From Acanthaster planci (lineage: Eukaryota; Echinodermata; Asteroidea; Valvatida; Acanthasteridae): DNA of 11,276 nucleotides. Below the pieces are notes generated by a model that saw nothing but the letters and a program-made list of their open reading frames with translations, did no database searches and had not been told where the DNA came from. Positions 1 to 7,791 of this stretch are shown here, piece by piece. Each line of letters starts with the position of its first letter. Positions within the stretch are counted from its first letter, which is position 1. A program made the position numbers and the translations under genes. Location: assembly GCF_001949145.1 (NCBI RefSeq), contig NW_019091383.1, positions 1,384,715 through 1,395,990 on the forward strand, given 5' to 3'.

Positions 1-173
1 TCCATCAAAGTTTTGTTTAAATAGTCTGATGCAGTCATCAATTCCAATTACTTTGTTTACTGTTCATTGCCATCCCGACCAGGAATCGTTCACTTCTATT
101 ATAATTGTGCTCTCTTTCCTACCTGTAGAATTTCATTTTATTAATTGCAGTTCCCATTAGCCTTGTCTGTGGC

Positions 174-457
174 ATTTATTTGTGATTGCTTTCCTGGTCC
201 CTGTCTAATCAGTTTCAAGCTTACAACACAGCTCGTCATGTTGACAGCAGTCTAACTGTGGATGTGTCTTTCACTGCAAGGTTTTGTTTGATGCAAGCAT
301 TCGACCATACACATGAGAGGTGTAGTGAATAATTCATTGAGACAAAAAACTGACTGTGGAAACTTCCAACCGGGAGTGCTGTGAACACTTGTTAAGCAGT
401 CCTTGGAGATCGGTGTGTGCCTCCTAGTTTACCTGTCGCTGAACTGAAAGGACCACC
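174..457 (+). promoter_or_regulatory. 5' flank and 5' UTR of receptor 1, shared with receptor 2
   Basis: This stretch aligns collinearly with 5301-5562, upstream of receptor 2. Shared words include TGATTGC (183-189 and 5305-5311), GGAGTGCTGTGAAC (around 373 and 5477), a TTGGAGAT word and the start-proximal GGACCACCATGGG. Spacing to the ATG is nearly equal (about 280 and 262 bp), so the tandem duplication carried the proximal promoter and 5' UTR. A distal piece at 174-234 also resembles 7732-7791 upstream of receptor 3. I see no convincing TATA box; the transcription start cannot be placed. Bases 1-173 are AT-rich with no feature I can name. Confidence 0.55.
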
Positions 458-1606
458 ATGGGATCAGACTTATCATCAGCCGAGTGCAGTGAATATCTGA
501 ACATCAGTGAAGCTGAACCGTCCCAGTGGCTTTACACCCCAACGTATATCACTTACATTACCGTTGGCATACCCGTTGCCTTGTGTGTTGGTGTAATTGC
601 AAATGTAAGTTTTCTGTTTGTCTTGATCCGTATTCCAACAATGCGGACCACAACAAATGTTTACCTGACAAACTTGGCTCTGGCTGATCTTCTGTTCCTC
701 AGCCTATATGCAACAATCACACTGTGGAGGTATACCATTTCTCCTGTGGTGTATACCTTTCCGTTTGTGAATTCGGCCGGTTGCACCCTGTTTCATGTCT
801 TGCTTGAGACTGGATACCATGCATCCATTGCATTTGTTACCGTGGTAACATATGAGAGATACCTAGCCCTGTGCCATCCCATAGGGTATCTTGGAGTCCG
901 TGGATCTCGTCGAGTCACCAAATTTGTCCTAACCTGCTGGCTGGTTGGCTTGATACTTGCATGTATCATAGTACCTGAAGTAGCACTCTTGTACAAGTGG
1001 TGCGTGCAGTGGCCCAATGGAGATGAGTATCAAGACTTGCCGTCAACTGTGGTTCACTGTGTTCCTGTAAAGCCCAATGTACTATTCTACAATCCACTGC
1101 TTCGAAGTGGTCCCTGGTTCCTTGTCATGGTTTGTAACATTTATATGTATGTCAAACTCATACAAACTTTGGTCAAGCAGGTAGCAACTGAAAGTAGGTT
1201 GGGCGTAAGTCAAAGGGCCAAAGATCGGACAAGACAAGTTGCAGTCATGATCATTGTCAATGGTGTGGTGTTCTTCCTGTGCCAGGCACCTTTTCACATC
1301 CTTGAAATCATCAAGTGGATCTACCTGATAGCAGATATGCCCAGTCCCATCAACACTGCCCTGCAATCCGGTCAATATTTGGTGAAAAACGTCCCACAGG
1401 TGATCAACACCATTGTTAATCCGTTTATCTACGGTGCGCTGAGTGCACAATACCGTGCTGCATTTCTTGAGGCCTTCGGCTGCAGGCGCCGACCCAGGGA
1501 GCAACTGAACATGTCACATCCTCCTGTTAGTTCGAGGGAAGATCTGAGCCAAAGAGAGAACCAAAACTATCATTCCCAATTGGGCACTTCTTTAGACTCA
1601 TTGTGA
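458..1606 (+). CDS. Class A (rhodopsin-family) GPCR, peptide-receptor-like, receptor 1 of 3
   Basis: A single-exon seven-transmembrane receptor, 382 aa, predicted at the plasma membrane. The start has an ideal context (ACCATGG) and matches the start of receptor 2. Seen in order: N-terminal Cys10 and glycosylation sequon Asn15-Ile-Ser; TM1 about 31-58 with Asn49 (1.50); TM2 about 68-92 with LALAD, Asp77 (2.50); Cys109 (3.25); ERY 133-135 ending TM3; Trp161 (4.50); a long second extracellular loop with Cys182 and Cys201; TM5 about 208-235; TM6 about 259-285 with CQAP 275-278, where CWxP is usual; TM7 with NPFIY 321-325; helix 8 and a possible palmitoylated Cys342. A Ser/Thr-rich tail of about 40 aa follows. 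The family is certain; a TRH/neuromedin-type peptide or a chemosensory ligand is inference. Of the three paralogs it has the most canonical signalling motifs, with Arg134 intact. About 70% identical to receptor 2 by eye. Confidence 0.96.
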   Translation: MGSDLSSAECSEYLNISEAEPSQWLYTPTYITYITVGIPVALCVGVIANVSFLFVLIRIPTMRTTTNVYLTNLALADLLFLSLYATITLWRYTISPVVYTFPFVNSAGCTLFHVLLETGYHASIAFVTVVTYERYLALCHPIGYLGVRGSRRVTKFVLTCWLVGLILACIIVPEVALLYKWCVQWPNGDEYQDLPSTVVHCVPVKPNVLFYNPLLRSGPWFLVMVCNIYMYVKLIQTLVKQVATESRLGVSQRAKDRTRQVAVMIIVNGVVFFLCQAPFHILEIIKWIYLIADMPSPINTALQSGQYLVKNVPQVINTIVNPFIYGALSAQYRAAFLEAFGCRRRPREQLNMSHPPVSSREDLSQRENQNYHSQLGTSLDSL

Positions 1607-1638
1607 CTGATCGACCGGCATTTCAGTGATAGTTTTAG

Positions 1639-2562
1639 CATGGAGGAAGGACACAGAAGGAGTTTGAACTGCCCGGGCTATAACATTTGGCCAAATACCG
1701 CTTTCTGGCATGCTCGGTATGTCCATAGCCAGAGCGCAGCACATGCTTGCTACTCACCACCTGTTTCACAACCATAAGCCCCCTTTGTACCCCATGATCA
1801 TTGCTGCAATTTTTCACTGATAATCTGCATCCCTAAAACGTTGTGTACTGCAGTATAGGAAATTGAATATTCATGCCATTGTTGGTGCTTGGTATGATCT
1901 GACAGCAACATCAAATTTTGTGCTTGTGCAGTTGCTTTTATCAGGCTGTATACCCGAAGTGTTCATGTGCAATTGTTTGCCCTTGTCGAACGCTTTCTTC
2001 TGGACTTCTTTTAGGAATAAATAGCTAAGCTGTTTGAAAGATTTTGGGTTTTATTTGAATCATTTTTATTGCGGAATTGACACAAAAAGGTATTTTATGA
2101 GATCCCATGATCACTCCCTGTATTGAAACAGCGCATTTTGTTTTTCGTGAACTTAACTCTCCTGTGGTGTTCAACATGTTGTTGGCCAGTCTTAGCCAAA
2201 CTCATACAAAGACTTTGAAAACTGATGTTTTGGTGTGACAAAATGAAATTACAAACATATGCATGGATAATTGAAAAGGGCATCAAAACTCCTTAAAAAA
2301 ATTATTCAAAATGACAAAAGTAAATCTAACGTTAGATATTTTTTCTGTCTGTTTCCTGGTCACTGCGATAGGTTGTAGTTGATTCCAAAGAAAACACCAC
2401 AAATATTGTTGCGATATTACTGGCCCCACTTGTCCAGCTAAGCTGCAGGCAGTAATCAGGCATTTTTGGAATGTGTACTATTGTTCGTCTGACCGGGCGG
2501 CGATGATCATCGAGCACTTTGATGTGCCAGAGTTGTAACTCCTTCTGTGTCCTTCCTCCATG
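1639..2562. mobile_element. Candidate non-autonomous TIR transposon inserted in the receptor 1 3' region
   Basis: A perfect 26-bp inverted repeat bounds the segment: 1639-1664 begins CATGGAGGAAGGACAC and 2537-2562 is its exact reverse complement. The flanks look like an imperfect target-site duplication, GTTTTAG (1632-1638) and GTTGTAG (2563-2569), 6 of 7 bases alike. The 3' flank of receptor 2 has one such word, GTTTAG at 6738-6743, where its similarity to the receptor 1 flank reaches the insertion edge, so it looks like a paralogous empty site. The 924-bp segment has no transposase-like reading frame. A 7-8 bp duplication would fit an hAT-like family, but the termini are not a signature I recognise. 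It carries an AATAAA at 2016-2021 that could serve receptor 1 transcripts. Confidence 0.7.
2016..2021 (+). promoter_or_regulatory. Possible polyadenylation signal for receptor 1
   Basis: AATAAA, about 410 bp after the receptor 1 stop and followed by a T-rich stretch near 2040-2070. It lies inside the candidate inserted element, so if used it is transposon-supplied. Another AATAAA at 2833-2838, beyond the insertion, is an alternative. Hexamers of this kind are common by chance in AT-rich DNA. Confidence 0.25.
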
Positions 2563-3311
2563 GTTGTAGTGATATTGCTGTCGTTCTTTAGTGGGATTGT
2601 TCACTTGTTTGTTTTATTTCAGCTTGAATCATTTTGCCAGGCAATATCGCTGTATCCGTGCCCTTTTTTAATGTACATAAAAGGTAGAAACACAAATCGT
2701 AATACACAAACATTATCTGTCTTTTATTACATTACCAGACATTGCAGACATAACAACACCAGCAAGAACACCAGATGTGGATCTAGATAGAGTCCCCTCC
2801 CCCTCACTCTTACACCAAAAGAAAAAAAAAACAATAAATAGATCACATAACAATTCAAATAACTATGGAAAGATAACATCCTGTAAGGGTTATTAATTGT
2901 ACATCAATAACGATATAATGAATTAATACAAAATGTGTCCAGCTTTTGGCAGCAATTCGACATAAAAAATAAAAAAAATAAACTGAGGGGCCGACCTCCC
3001 CCCCCCCGAAAAATTCCTGGACTCGCCCTTGAATACTGTAGTCACTTTCAAAATCTTGAGCTAACTTGTAACTTGACTGTGCCTGGTTACGCAGCTTTTA
3101 TTTACTTGAAGAGCAACTCCAATGGTGGAAGAAAATAAGAAATCTAGCTGCAGTATGTTTACGTGGATCCAATTATAGATGCCTATGCCACATAAACCCA
3201 GATTCAGCAATATTTTGGGTTTTAAAAAACTCACTTTTGAGACCCGTTTCTGCTGAGTGCTATGGCTAGCTTTCATGAAAAGGAGCGTATGGTCATCGCT
3301 TCATTTACATG
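2563..3311. other. AT-rich intergenic DNA with a transposon end fragment
   Basis: No gene is apparent. It contains A-rich runs (2821-2830, 2965-2985), an AATAAA at 2833-2838 and a C10 run at 2998-3007. The segment 2998-3031, read on the minus strand, begins CAAGGGCGAGTCCAGG and continues into a T run and a G run. From memory this resembles the CAGnGGCGGATCCAGG ends of many invertebrate hAT elements. A loosely similar GTGGATCTAG lies at 2777-2786. No 8-bp target duplication could be matched, so the element boundaries stay open. Confidence 0.45.
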
Positions 3312-3561
3312 TCATGAATACGGCTTTTCCAGGATTTTGTCGATGTAGCACCATGGAAACGGTTCTCCAGCTGGTGCATGTACGCACTGAGCGGGTGCGG
3401 TCACGTGTGTAGTTACAGTTATACACTGTCCCAAGCGCAAGGCGCAGAGCCATACCGCTGTGATCCCATCGTGCCCCCAGAGTGCCAACGGGATCCCAAT
3501 CGGGCTGGCGATGGGGCCACCGCTGGTGAACAAGGTGGTGAAGGGTACCAAGATCATTTGA
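3312..3561. other. G+C-rich coding-like island, unidentified exon or gene relic
   Basis: Base composition rises sharply above the AT-rich surroundings, and one frame register shows strong G/C bias at the wobble position. On the + strand it is open from 3391 to a TGA at 3559-3561; codons from 3430 onward (CCC AAG CGC AAG ... GTG GTG AAG GGT ACC AAG ATC ATT) look like real coding DNA. On the - strand the mirrored frame is open for 81 codons from 3557 to 3312. Both frames share wobble positions, so the strand is ambiguous. A near-ideal donor, TTGGTAAGT, lies just downstream near 3571-3579. I do not recognise the peptide from either strand. It could be an exon of a host or nested gene, a processed pseudogene fragment or a CpG-rich regulatory island. 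Confidence 0.35.
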
Positions 3562-4453
3562 TAAATACAGCTTGGTAAGTTCAGAGTGAAGGACAGATGT
3601 GTTCGATGTTTTTTATATTATTATTTAATTCTGAAAAACAGTGTCAGGCTAGGCTGGCAGCTCAGGCATGCAGGCCTTTGTACAAAACATATCCACAAAG
3701 CCAGGTCCTGGGAGGTCATGATGTTTTTCATTTCCAAGGTAGTACATCATCAGAAAAGTATTTCTGTGTGGCACACAAAAAATGTAAAAATGTGGAAAGT
3801 TATTGAAAAACCAGCAGAATTGGTCCATATGTTTATCACATTAGTACTATGTATTCAGAAGTCACAGTGCCACTTTACATGTGTAACTTATTACTTAGAT
3901 ACCACGTGAGGATATTAAACTATATTCCCCATTTTCACCTCCATTGGGGTTGCTCTTTAATCACTATTGGGTCAAACATAAAGTCGCAAAAAACCACCAT
4001 TGGGCCACCTCTCCCATGAATGTTGGTTGAGTGTTTTGAGGCGTTTGGCTGCAGTTACTTGCAGTTGGATGATTCGGTTAAAAAGAAAAATCACCCAAAC
4101 TACTTGTTCTGGGATATCAAAAGTTATGTTTTGTGAAATAACACTGGGGGAAGTTGACCAAGTATGGTGAATTTTGAAGGATTTACATGTAGTGTGGGTG
4201 GATCGATGGTGGACAGTGTCATATATAAATGTGACTTTCTCTGTGTATAAATGTACATACATGTACATCAAAGATAAAGTCTTTACAGTGAGTCATGGAA
4301 GAAGTGTGCTTCATGCTACTGTACACCTCTTAAACAGTGGAGTTCTGATTTGTCAACCAAAATTGAGTCTTTTTATTAGTAAGCTATGTTTTTTGACAAT
4401 TTTGAGAAGATTGCACATGTGGCTTGGCCATAAGATCTTGGCTCCTTCAGAGT
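3562..4453. other. Intergenic DNA, no gene seen
   Basis: AT-rich sequence whose short open frames show no domain, codon bias or paralog support. A small palindrome of TGTACAT and ATGTACA lies at 4252-4267, a word type common in marine invertebrate genomes. Confidence 0.5.
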
Positions 4454-4620
4454 AATGGGAGATTTTAAGACACACGGTGGCAGCATCAGATGAACTGGTC
4501 CTTTTTGTCAGTTCCGGGCATGCACACTTAGTTTTGAGCATGCACCGTTCTGAGCACGTGCACAACTGTGGAAAAGGACTGGTTTGTCTGCTGCCACCAA
4601 GTGTCTCAAAGTCCCCCATT
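4454..4620. repeat. Compact fold-back (palindromic) element, MITE-like
   Basis: The 167-bp segment is an imperfect palindrome. The left arm begins AATGGG at 4454 and runs through CACGGTGGCAGCA at about 4485. The right arm, 4589-4620, is TGCTGCCACCAAGTGTC followed by a stretch ending CCCATT, which pairs with nearly all of the left arm. Pairing continues inward through CTGGTCC and GGACTGG. The loop region holds repeats of GCATGCAC or GCACGTGCAC at 4518-4562. It has no coding capacity. The arms could form a strong stem in RNA or single-stranded DNA. No clear target duplication is visible; the class is unknown. Confidence 0.7.
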
Positions 4621-5300
4621 GAATCCATGTTGTCTGCAACTTTTATTGTCTTCTAAAGCATGCTTCAAAACCATCTTGAACTAGTGGAAGAGCCACAACC
4701 AGGGTAGCAGAGTCCACTGCCAGGGGACCCTGTCAACCATTATCCATGTTCATACGCCACAAAAATGTGCCTTTGTCTCACTGATAGAGACCCAAGTGTA
4801 AATACAGTAACAAGTTACTTATCGAGCAGTGTAGTCAGGATTCTTTCACTGTGGGAAGGACAAGTATGGGATCTGAATTTTAATGGACAGGGATGAGATT
4901 TCTCAGTTTTTTTAACTGATATCAGATTTTGTTATTTGGGATTTCAGCTTTTTTTCCTCACTGGCTGTGTACAAAAATATAGGAGATTATCACAGTTCAG
5001 CTTCTTATGCCCTTTTTGGGCTGCTTTTAGCTATTTTTATCATTATTCAATCTCATCCCTGAATGGAGGGATGCCAACGTATCAGTTTTTCCAAGCATTT
5101 CTAGTATTGTTTTGTTTTTCAAGTTTCTCTTGGTAGAGGTTGTATAAGGTGCTGGTACATCCGTCCCACACACCAGAAATTGTCTTTTCAGTGCCGTTCA
5201 GATGATTGAATTATTCATCGTAGCTTTGACCTCTATGTACCAGCAGATTTGGGCTTCAATAGCTCTCCTTACTTTCTCAGTGCCAAAAGCAATGACGCAG
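4621..5300. other. Intergenic DNA upstream of receptor 2, no gene seen
   Basis: The sequence is T-rich in places (4900-5130). A hydrophobic short frame at 4936-5136 reflects that T-richness and has no paralog elsewhere in the window. No promoter element can be named with confidence. Confidence 0.45.
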
Positions 5301-5562
5301 TTTATGATTGCCACTCGACCCCTTGTCTCATCAACACTTACCTCACTATGGAAACACTGTTCTGTTCATGATCTTTTGTGGATGGAGATGTAGATGTGTT
5401 GTACATACCAGCACAAGTTAAGTCTGTCAAAATGGATCAAGACCATTACTGACTTTGGAATTAAACCTCAAATCTGGAGTGCTGTGAACTGCTGCAGTTA
5501 ATCAGTTGTTGGAGATTGGTTGTGTCAGCTACGTTGCGTGTTGTTGAACTGGAAGGACCACC
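5301..5562 (+). promoter_or_regulatory. 5' flank and 5' UTR of receptor 2, paralogous to receptor 1 flank
   Basis: Collinear with 178-457. Conserved words include TGATTGC, CTGACTxTGGAA, GGAGTGCTGTGAAC, TTGGAGAT and GAACTGxAAGGACCACCATGGG directly at the start codon. The match indicates that the two genes share ancestral proximal control sequences, unless later changes have separated them. No TATA box or known factor site is convincing. Confidence 0.55.
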
Positions 5563-6600
5563 ATGGGATCAGACATATCAGCGGAGTGCAGTGAATACTG
5601 GAACATCAGCGAGGCTGAAGCACCCCAATGGCTTTATAGCCCACTATTTGTCAATTTTATTACCATCGGTGAACCGTTTGCTTTGTGCGTTGGTGCAGGC
5701 GCCAATGTGACTTTTCTCTTTGTCTTGTTCCGCGTACCAGCCATGTGGACAACAACGAACGTCTTCCTGATAAACGTAGCTCTAGCCGACATGCTTTTCC
5801 TCAGCCTACATGCCGCCAGCAATCTGTGGAGTTACGCAGTTTCTCCTTCAGTATCTTCATATCCATTTGAAAATTCGGCTAGTTGCTCCATCCTGTTCAT
5901 TGTGCTTGAAACTGGATACTTTGCATCCGTTGCATTGGTTACTATGGTGACATATGAGAAATACCTTGCTCTTTGCTATCCCATGGAGCATCTCAAAATC
6001 CGTGGGTCGCGCCGAGTCACTAAAATTGTCCTAACTTGTTGGCTGGTTGGCTTGGCGTTTGCATGTATCATAGTACCTGAAGTAGCGCTAACCTACAAGT
6101 GGTGCGTGGAGTGGCCCAACAAAGATGAGTATCAAGATTTGCCGTCAACAGTGGTGGACTGCATTCCTGTCAAGCCCAATGTAATATTCTACAATACGCT
6201 GCTTCGAAGTGGCCCCTGGTCCTTCGTCATGATTTGTAACATTTATATGTGTGTCAAACTCGTACAGACTTTGGTCAAGCAGACACCAACTGTCAGCGGA
6301 GGGGTCAGCGGCAGAGGTCAGAGAGCCCAACAAAGAAAGAGACAAGTGGCGGTCATGATCATTGTCAACAGTTTGGTGTTCTTCCTGTGCCAAGCCCCTT
6401 TTCACGCCCTTAAAATCATCGAGTGGATCTACCTGATAGCGGATATGCCCAGTCCTATTTACAGCGCCATGCAAGATAACGGGTACTGGTTGGGAAACTT
6501 CCCACACCTGATCAACACCATCATTAATCCGTTCATCTACGGCGCGTTGAGTGCACAGTACCGCGCTGCATTTCTTGAGGCCTTTCGCTGCAGGCACTGA
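5563..6600 (+). CDS. Class A GPCR, receptor 2 of 3, with shortened C-terminal tail
   Basis: A single-exon receptor, 345 aa, closest to receptor 1. The start is ACCATGG, aligned with the receptor 1 start. Seen: Cys9; sequon Asn14-Ile-Ser; Asn48 (1.50); LALAD with Asp76 (2.50); Cys108 (3.25); EKY 132-134 instead of (D/E)RY; Trp160; loop-2 Cys181 and Cys200 around a WPNKDEYQDLP segment; a glycine-rich third intracellular loop about 242-256, quite unlike that of receptor 1; CQAP 276-279; NPFIY 322-326; Cys343 as possible palmitoylation site. The protein ends two residues later. The next 25 codons still resemble the receptor 1 tail, so the stop appears to have cut an ancestral tail with potential phosphorylation sites. 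Lys for Arg at 3.50 may alter G-protein coupling. The frame is otherwise intact, so I treat it as a functional gene. Membrane location and ligand sensing follow from the family; the ligand is unknown. Confidence 0.94.
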   Translation: MGSDISAECSEYWNISEAEAPQWLYSPLFVNFITIGEPFALCVGAGANVTFLFVLFRVPAMWTTTNVFLINVALADMLFLSLHAASNLWSYAVSPSVSSYPFENSASCSILFIVLETGYFASVALVTMVTYEKYLALCYPMEHLKIRGSRRVTKIVLTCWLVGLAFACIIVPEVALTYKWCVEWPNKDEYQDLPSTVVDCIPVKPNVIFYNTLLRSGPWSFVMICNIYMCVKLVQTLVKQTPTVSGGVSGRGQRAQQRKRQVAVMIIVNSLVFFLCQAPFHALKIIEWIYLIADMPSPIYSAMQDNGYWLGNFPHLINTIINPFIYGALSAQYRAAFLEAFRCRH

Positions 6601-6675
6601 CCCAGGAAGCAGCTTAGCATGCTACCTCCTCCTGTGTGCGCAAGAGAAAACCTGAGCCAGGGAGAGGACCAAATA
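6601..6675 (+). pseudogene. In-frame relic of the receptor 2 C-terminal tail after the stop
   Basis: Directly after the TGA at 6598-6600 the same frame stays open for 25 codons, to TGA 6676-6678. It aligns without gaps to receptor 1 residues 346-370: by eye 15 of 25 residues and about 55 of 75 bases agree, with shared PR-x-QL, PPV, RE and LSQ. The receptor 1 codon opposite the stop is CGA (1490-1492) and the preceding codons are CGC and CAC, so CGC-CGA became CAC-TGA, both changes being typical CpG transitions. It may be untranslated, or made by occasional read-through of TGA-C. Confidence 0.75.
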
Positions 6676-6678
6676 TGA

Positions 6679-7731
6679 CACAACCGGGCACTTGGACTTT
6701 ATTAGACTTGTTGCCGTGATCAGCATGTTTATTGAGGGTTTAGTTATGTGGTGACCGTCGCTCAGATCTATTCTATTAATCCTTCATCCAAAACACCCAG
6801 GAGAGACACGTCTTTGTATAACTTTTCATAGGGTATAGCTTGCCTGCATCAAATGGAGCTGAATTTTATGTGAATGTTAACAGGGCAACAAGCAGAAACA
6901 AATGCCCGACAGTTGTTGACTCTTGTTAGACTTGAAGCTTTATCAATACCCGTCTCATTTCAGATTAACAAATGGCCACCGGACCAAAAGAAAAATGCAG
7001 AGATGAAACTCAGTGAGCAAAAGACTCAGGATAACCTTTGTTGCTTCTAGCAAAAACAGTAACGCTTCATTAGAAATGACTCTGACCCTACTGAAGTTCA
7101 TCTTGGCTGTGAGGAATCACGAGCTGGAAAAGCTGCGTTAACACCTTTCAAGTACACATGCCTTCCTATGCAAATTCACTGTATCCCCTTTCACTGTACA
7201 GCTATGCGACATTATGTTATCATTCATTTAATTCTTAGACAACTTTTGCTTGCTAGAAATCGTAATGCAGGCCAAGAAGTTTATCAACACCTGATGGGCC
7301 AGAACACGTTCTTCCTTTTTGAAAAAATTTTCCAGGTTTAAATATCATTGTTTATTGCCCTGTTGACTAGTCTGTCAACATTTAGTATGTAATCTATGTC
7401 CAAGAGGAAATGATTGCATGTTTTTTTGAAATGTGTAGAATATATCCTTTATTCAGGCCCCATAGACGGTTATCGTAGGCCTGGATTCTGCTGTACTACT
7501 GGTACTGTTGATGTTTCTGTGGAATTTTCAATTTTGTTTGTGCATTATAATAGCTTATTCATTTGCTTCAAGCATTGCCATTTGACGCCATGAAGGGTAT
7601 CTCTGGTGATTTGTACTAATACACTGATGTTTCAATATTCATATCCAAGCCTTTTAATAAATTATTACAGTCATGCTGCTTTGGTCGTCAGTTTGTATTC
7701 CATCGTAAGTCCAAATCACCTGATGAATGAA
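6679..7731. other. 3' flank of receptor 2, no further gene seen
   Basis: The first 70 bases retain similarity to the receptor 1 3' flank up to the insertion point of the 1639-2562 element. Beyond this the sequence is AT-rich with no supported frame. A possible polyadenylation signal AATAAA lies at 7656-7661, over 1 kb after the stop. An ATGCAAAT octamer is present at 7168-7175. Confidence 0.45.
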
Positions 7732-7791
7732 ATTTAATTGTGGTTGTTACTCCAGGCCTCGTCCAATCAGTTTCAAGCACGCAGCACAGTC
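7732..7791 (+). promoter_or_regulatory. Upstream block similar to the receptor 1 distal flank
   Basis: About 60 bp aligns with 174-234 at roughly 70% by eye, with an identical 14-base core AATCAGTTTCAAGC. Here the core is preceded by CC, giving a CCAAT motif (CCAATCAG). It sits about 830-890 bp before the receptor 3 start, compared with about 225-285 bp for receptor 1. It could be a retained ancestral promoter element or a dispersed repeat. Confidence 0.4.

Noticed and set aside
1082-1504. Long antisense open frame (140 codons), with a counterpart of 150 codons at 6145-6597
   Set aside because: Both lie opposite the TM5-TM7 coding region in the same register. Their similarity follows from conservation of the sense gene; the translation has no domain and the sense frame has all GPCR motifs.
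458-1606. Opsin identity for the receptors
   Set aside because: The TM7 position that carries the retinal-binding lysine in opsins is not Lys in any of the three (Val at residue 315 in receptor 1).
3586-3909. 107-codon open frame downstream of the G+C-rich island
   Set aside because: AT-rich composition, no wobble bias and no recognisable motif; consistent with chance.
4252-4267. TGTACAT-AC-ATGTACA palindrome
   Set aside because: Short simple-sequence palindrome typical of such genomes; no flanking structure to give it a role.
4936-5136. Hydrophobic open frame rich in Phe and Leu
   Set aside because: The hydrophobicity comes from T-rich DNA; there is no codon bias, paralog or domain.
7168-7175. 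ATGCAAAT octamer (POU-type site), also in reverse at 10861-10868
   Set aside because: An 8-base word occurs easily by chance in AT-rich DNA. The second copy belongs to the transposon's subterminal repeats, and neither is near a start site.
6876-7367. Inverted repeat GTTAACAGGGCAACAA (6876-6891) with 7352-7367, possible CAGGG-type hAT ends
   Set aside because: Only 14 of 16 bases pair, the pairing does not extend, and the flanking 8 bp do not match. Such a pair is expected by chance at this scale.
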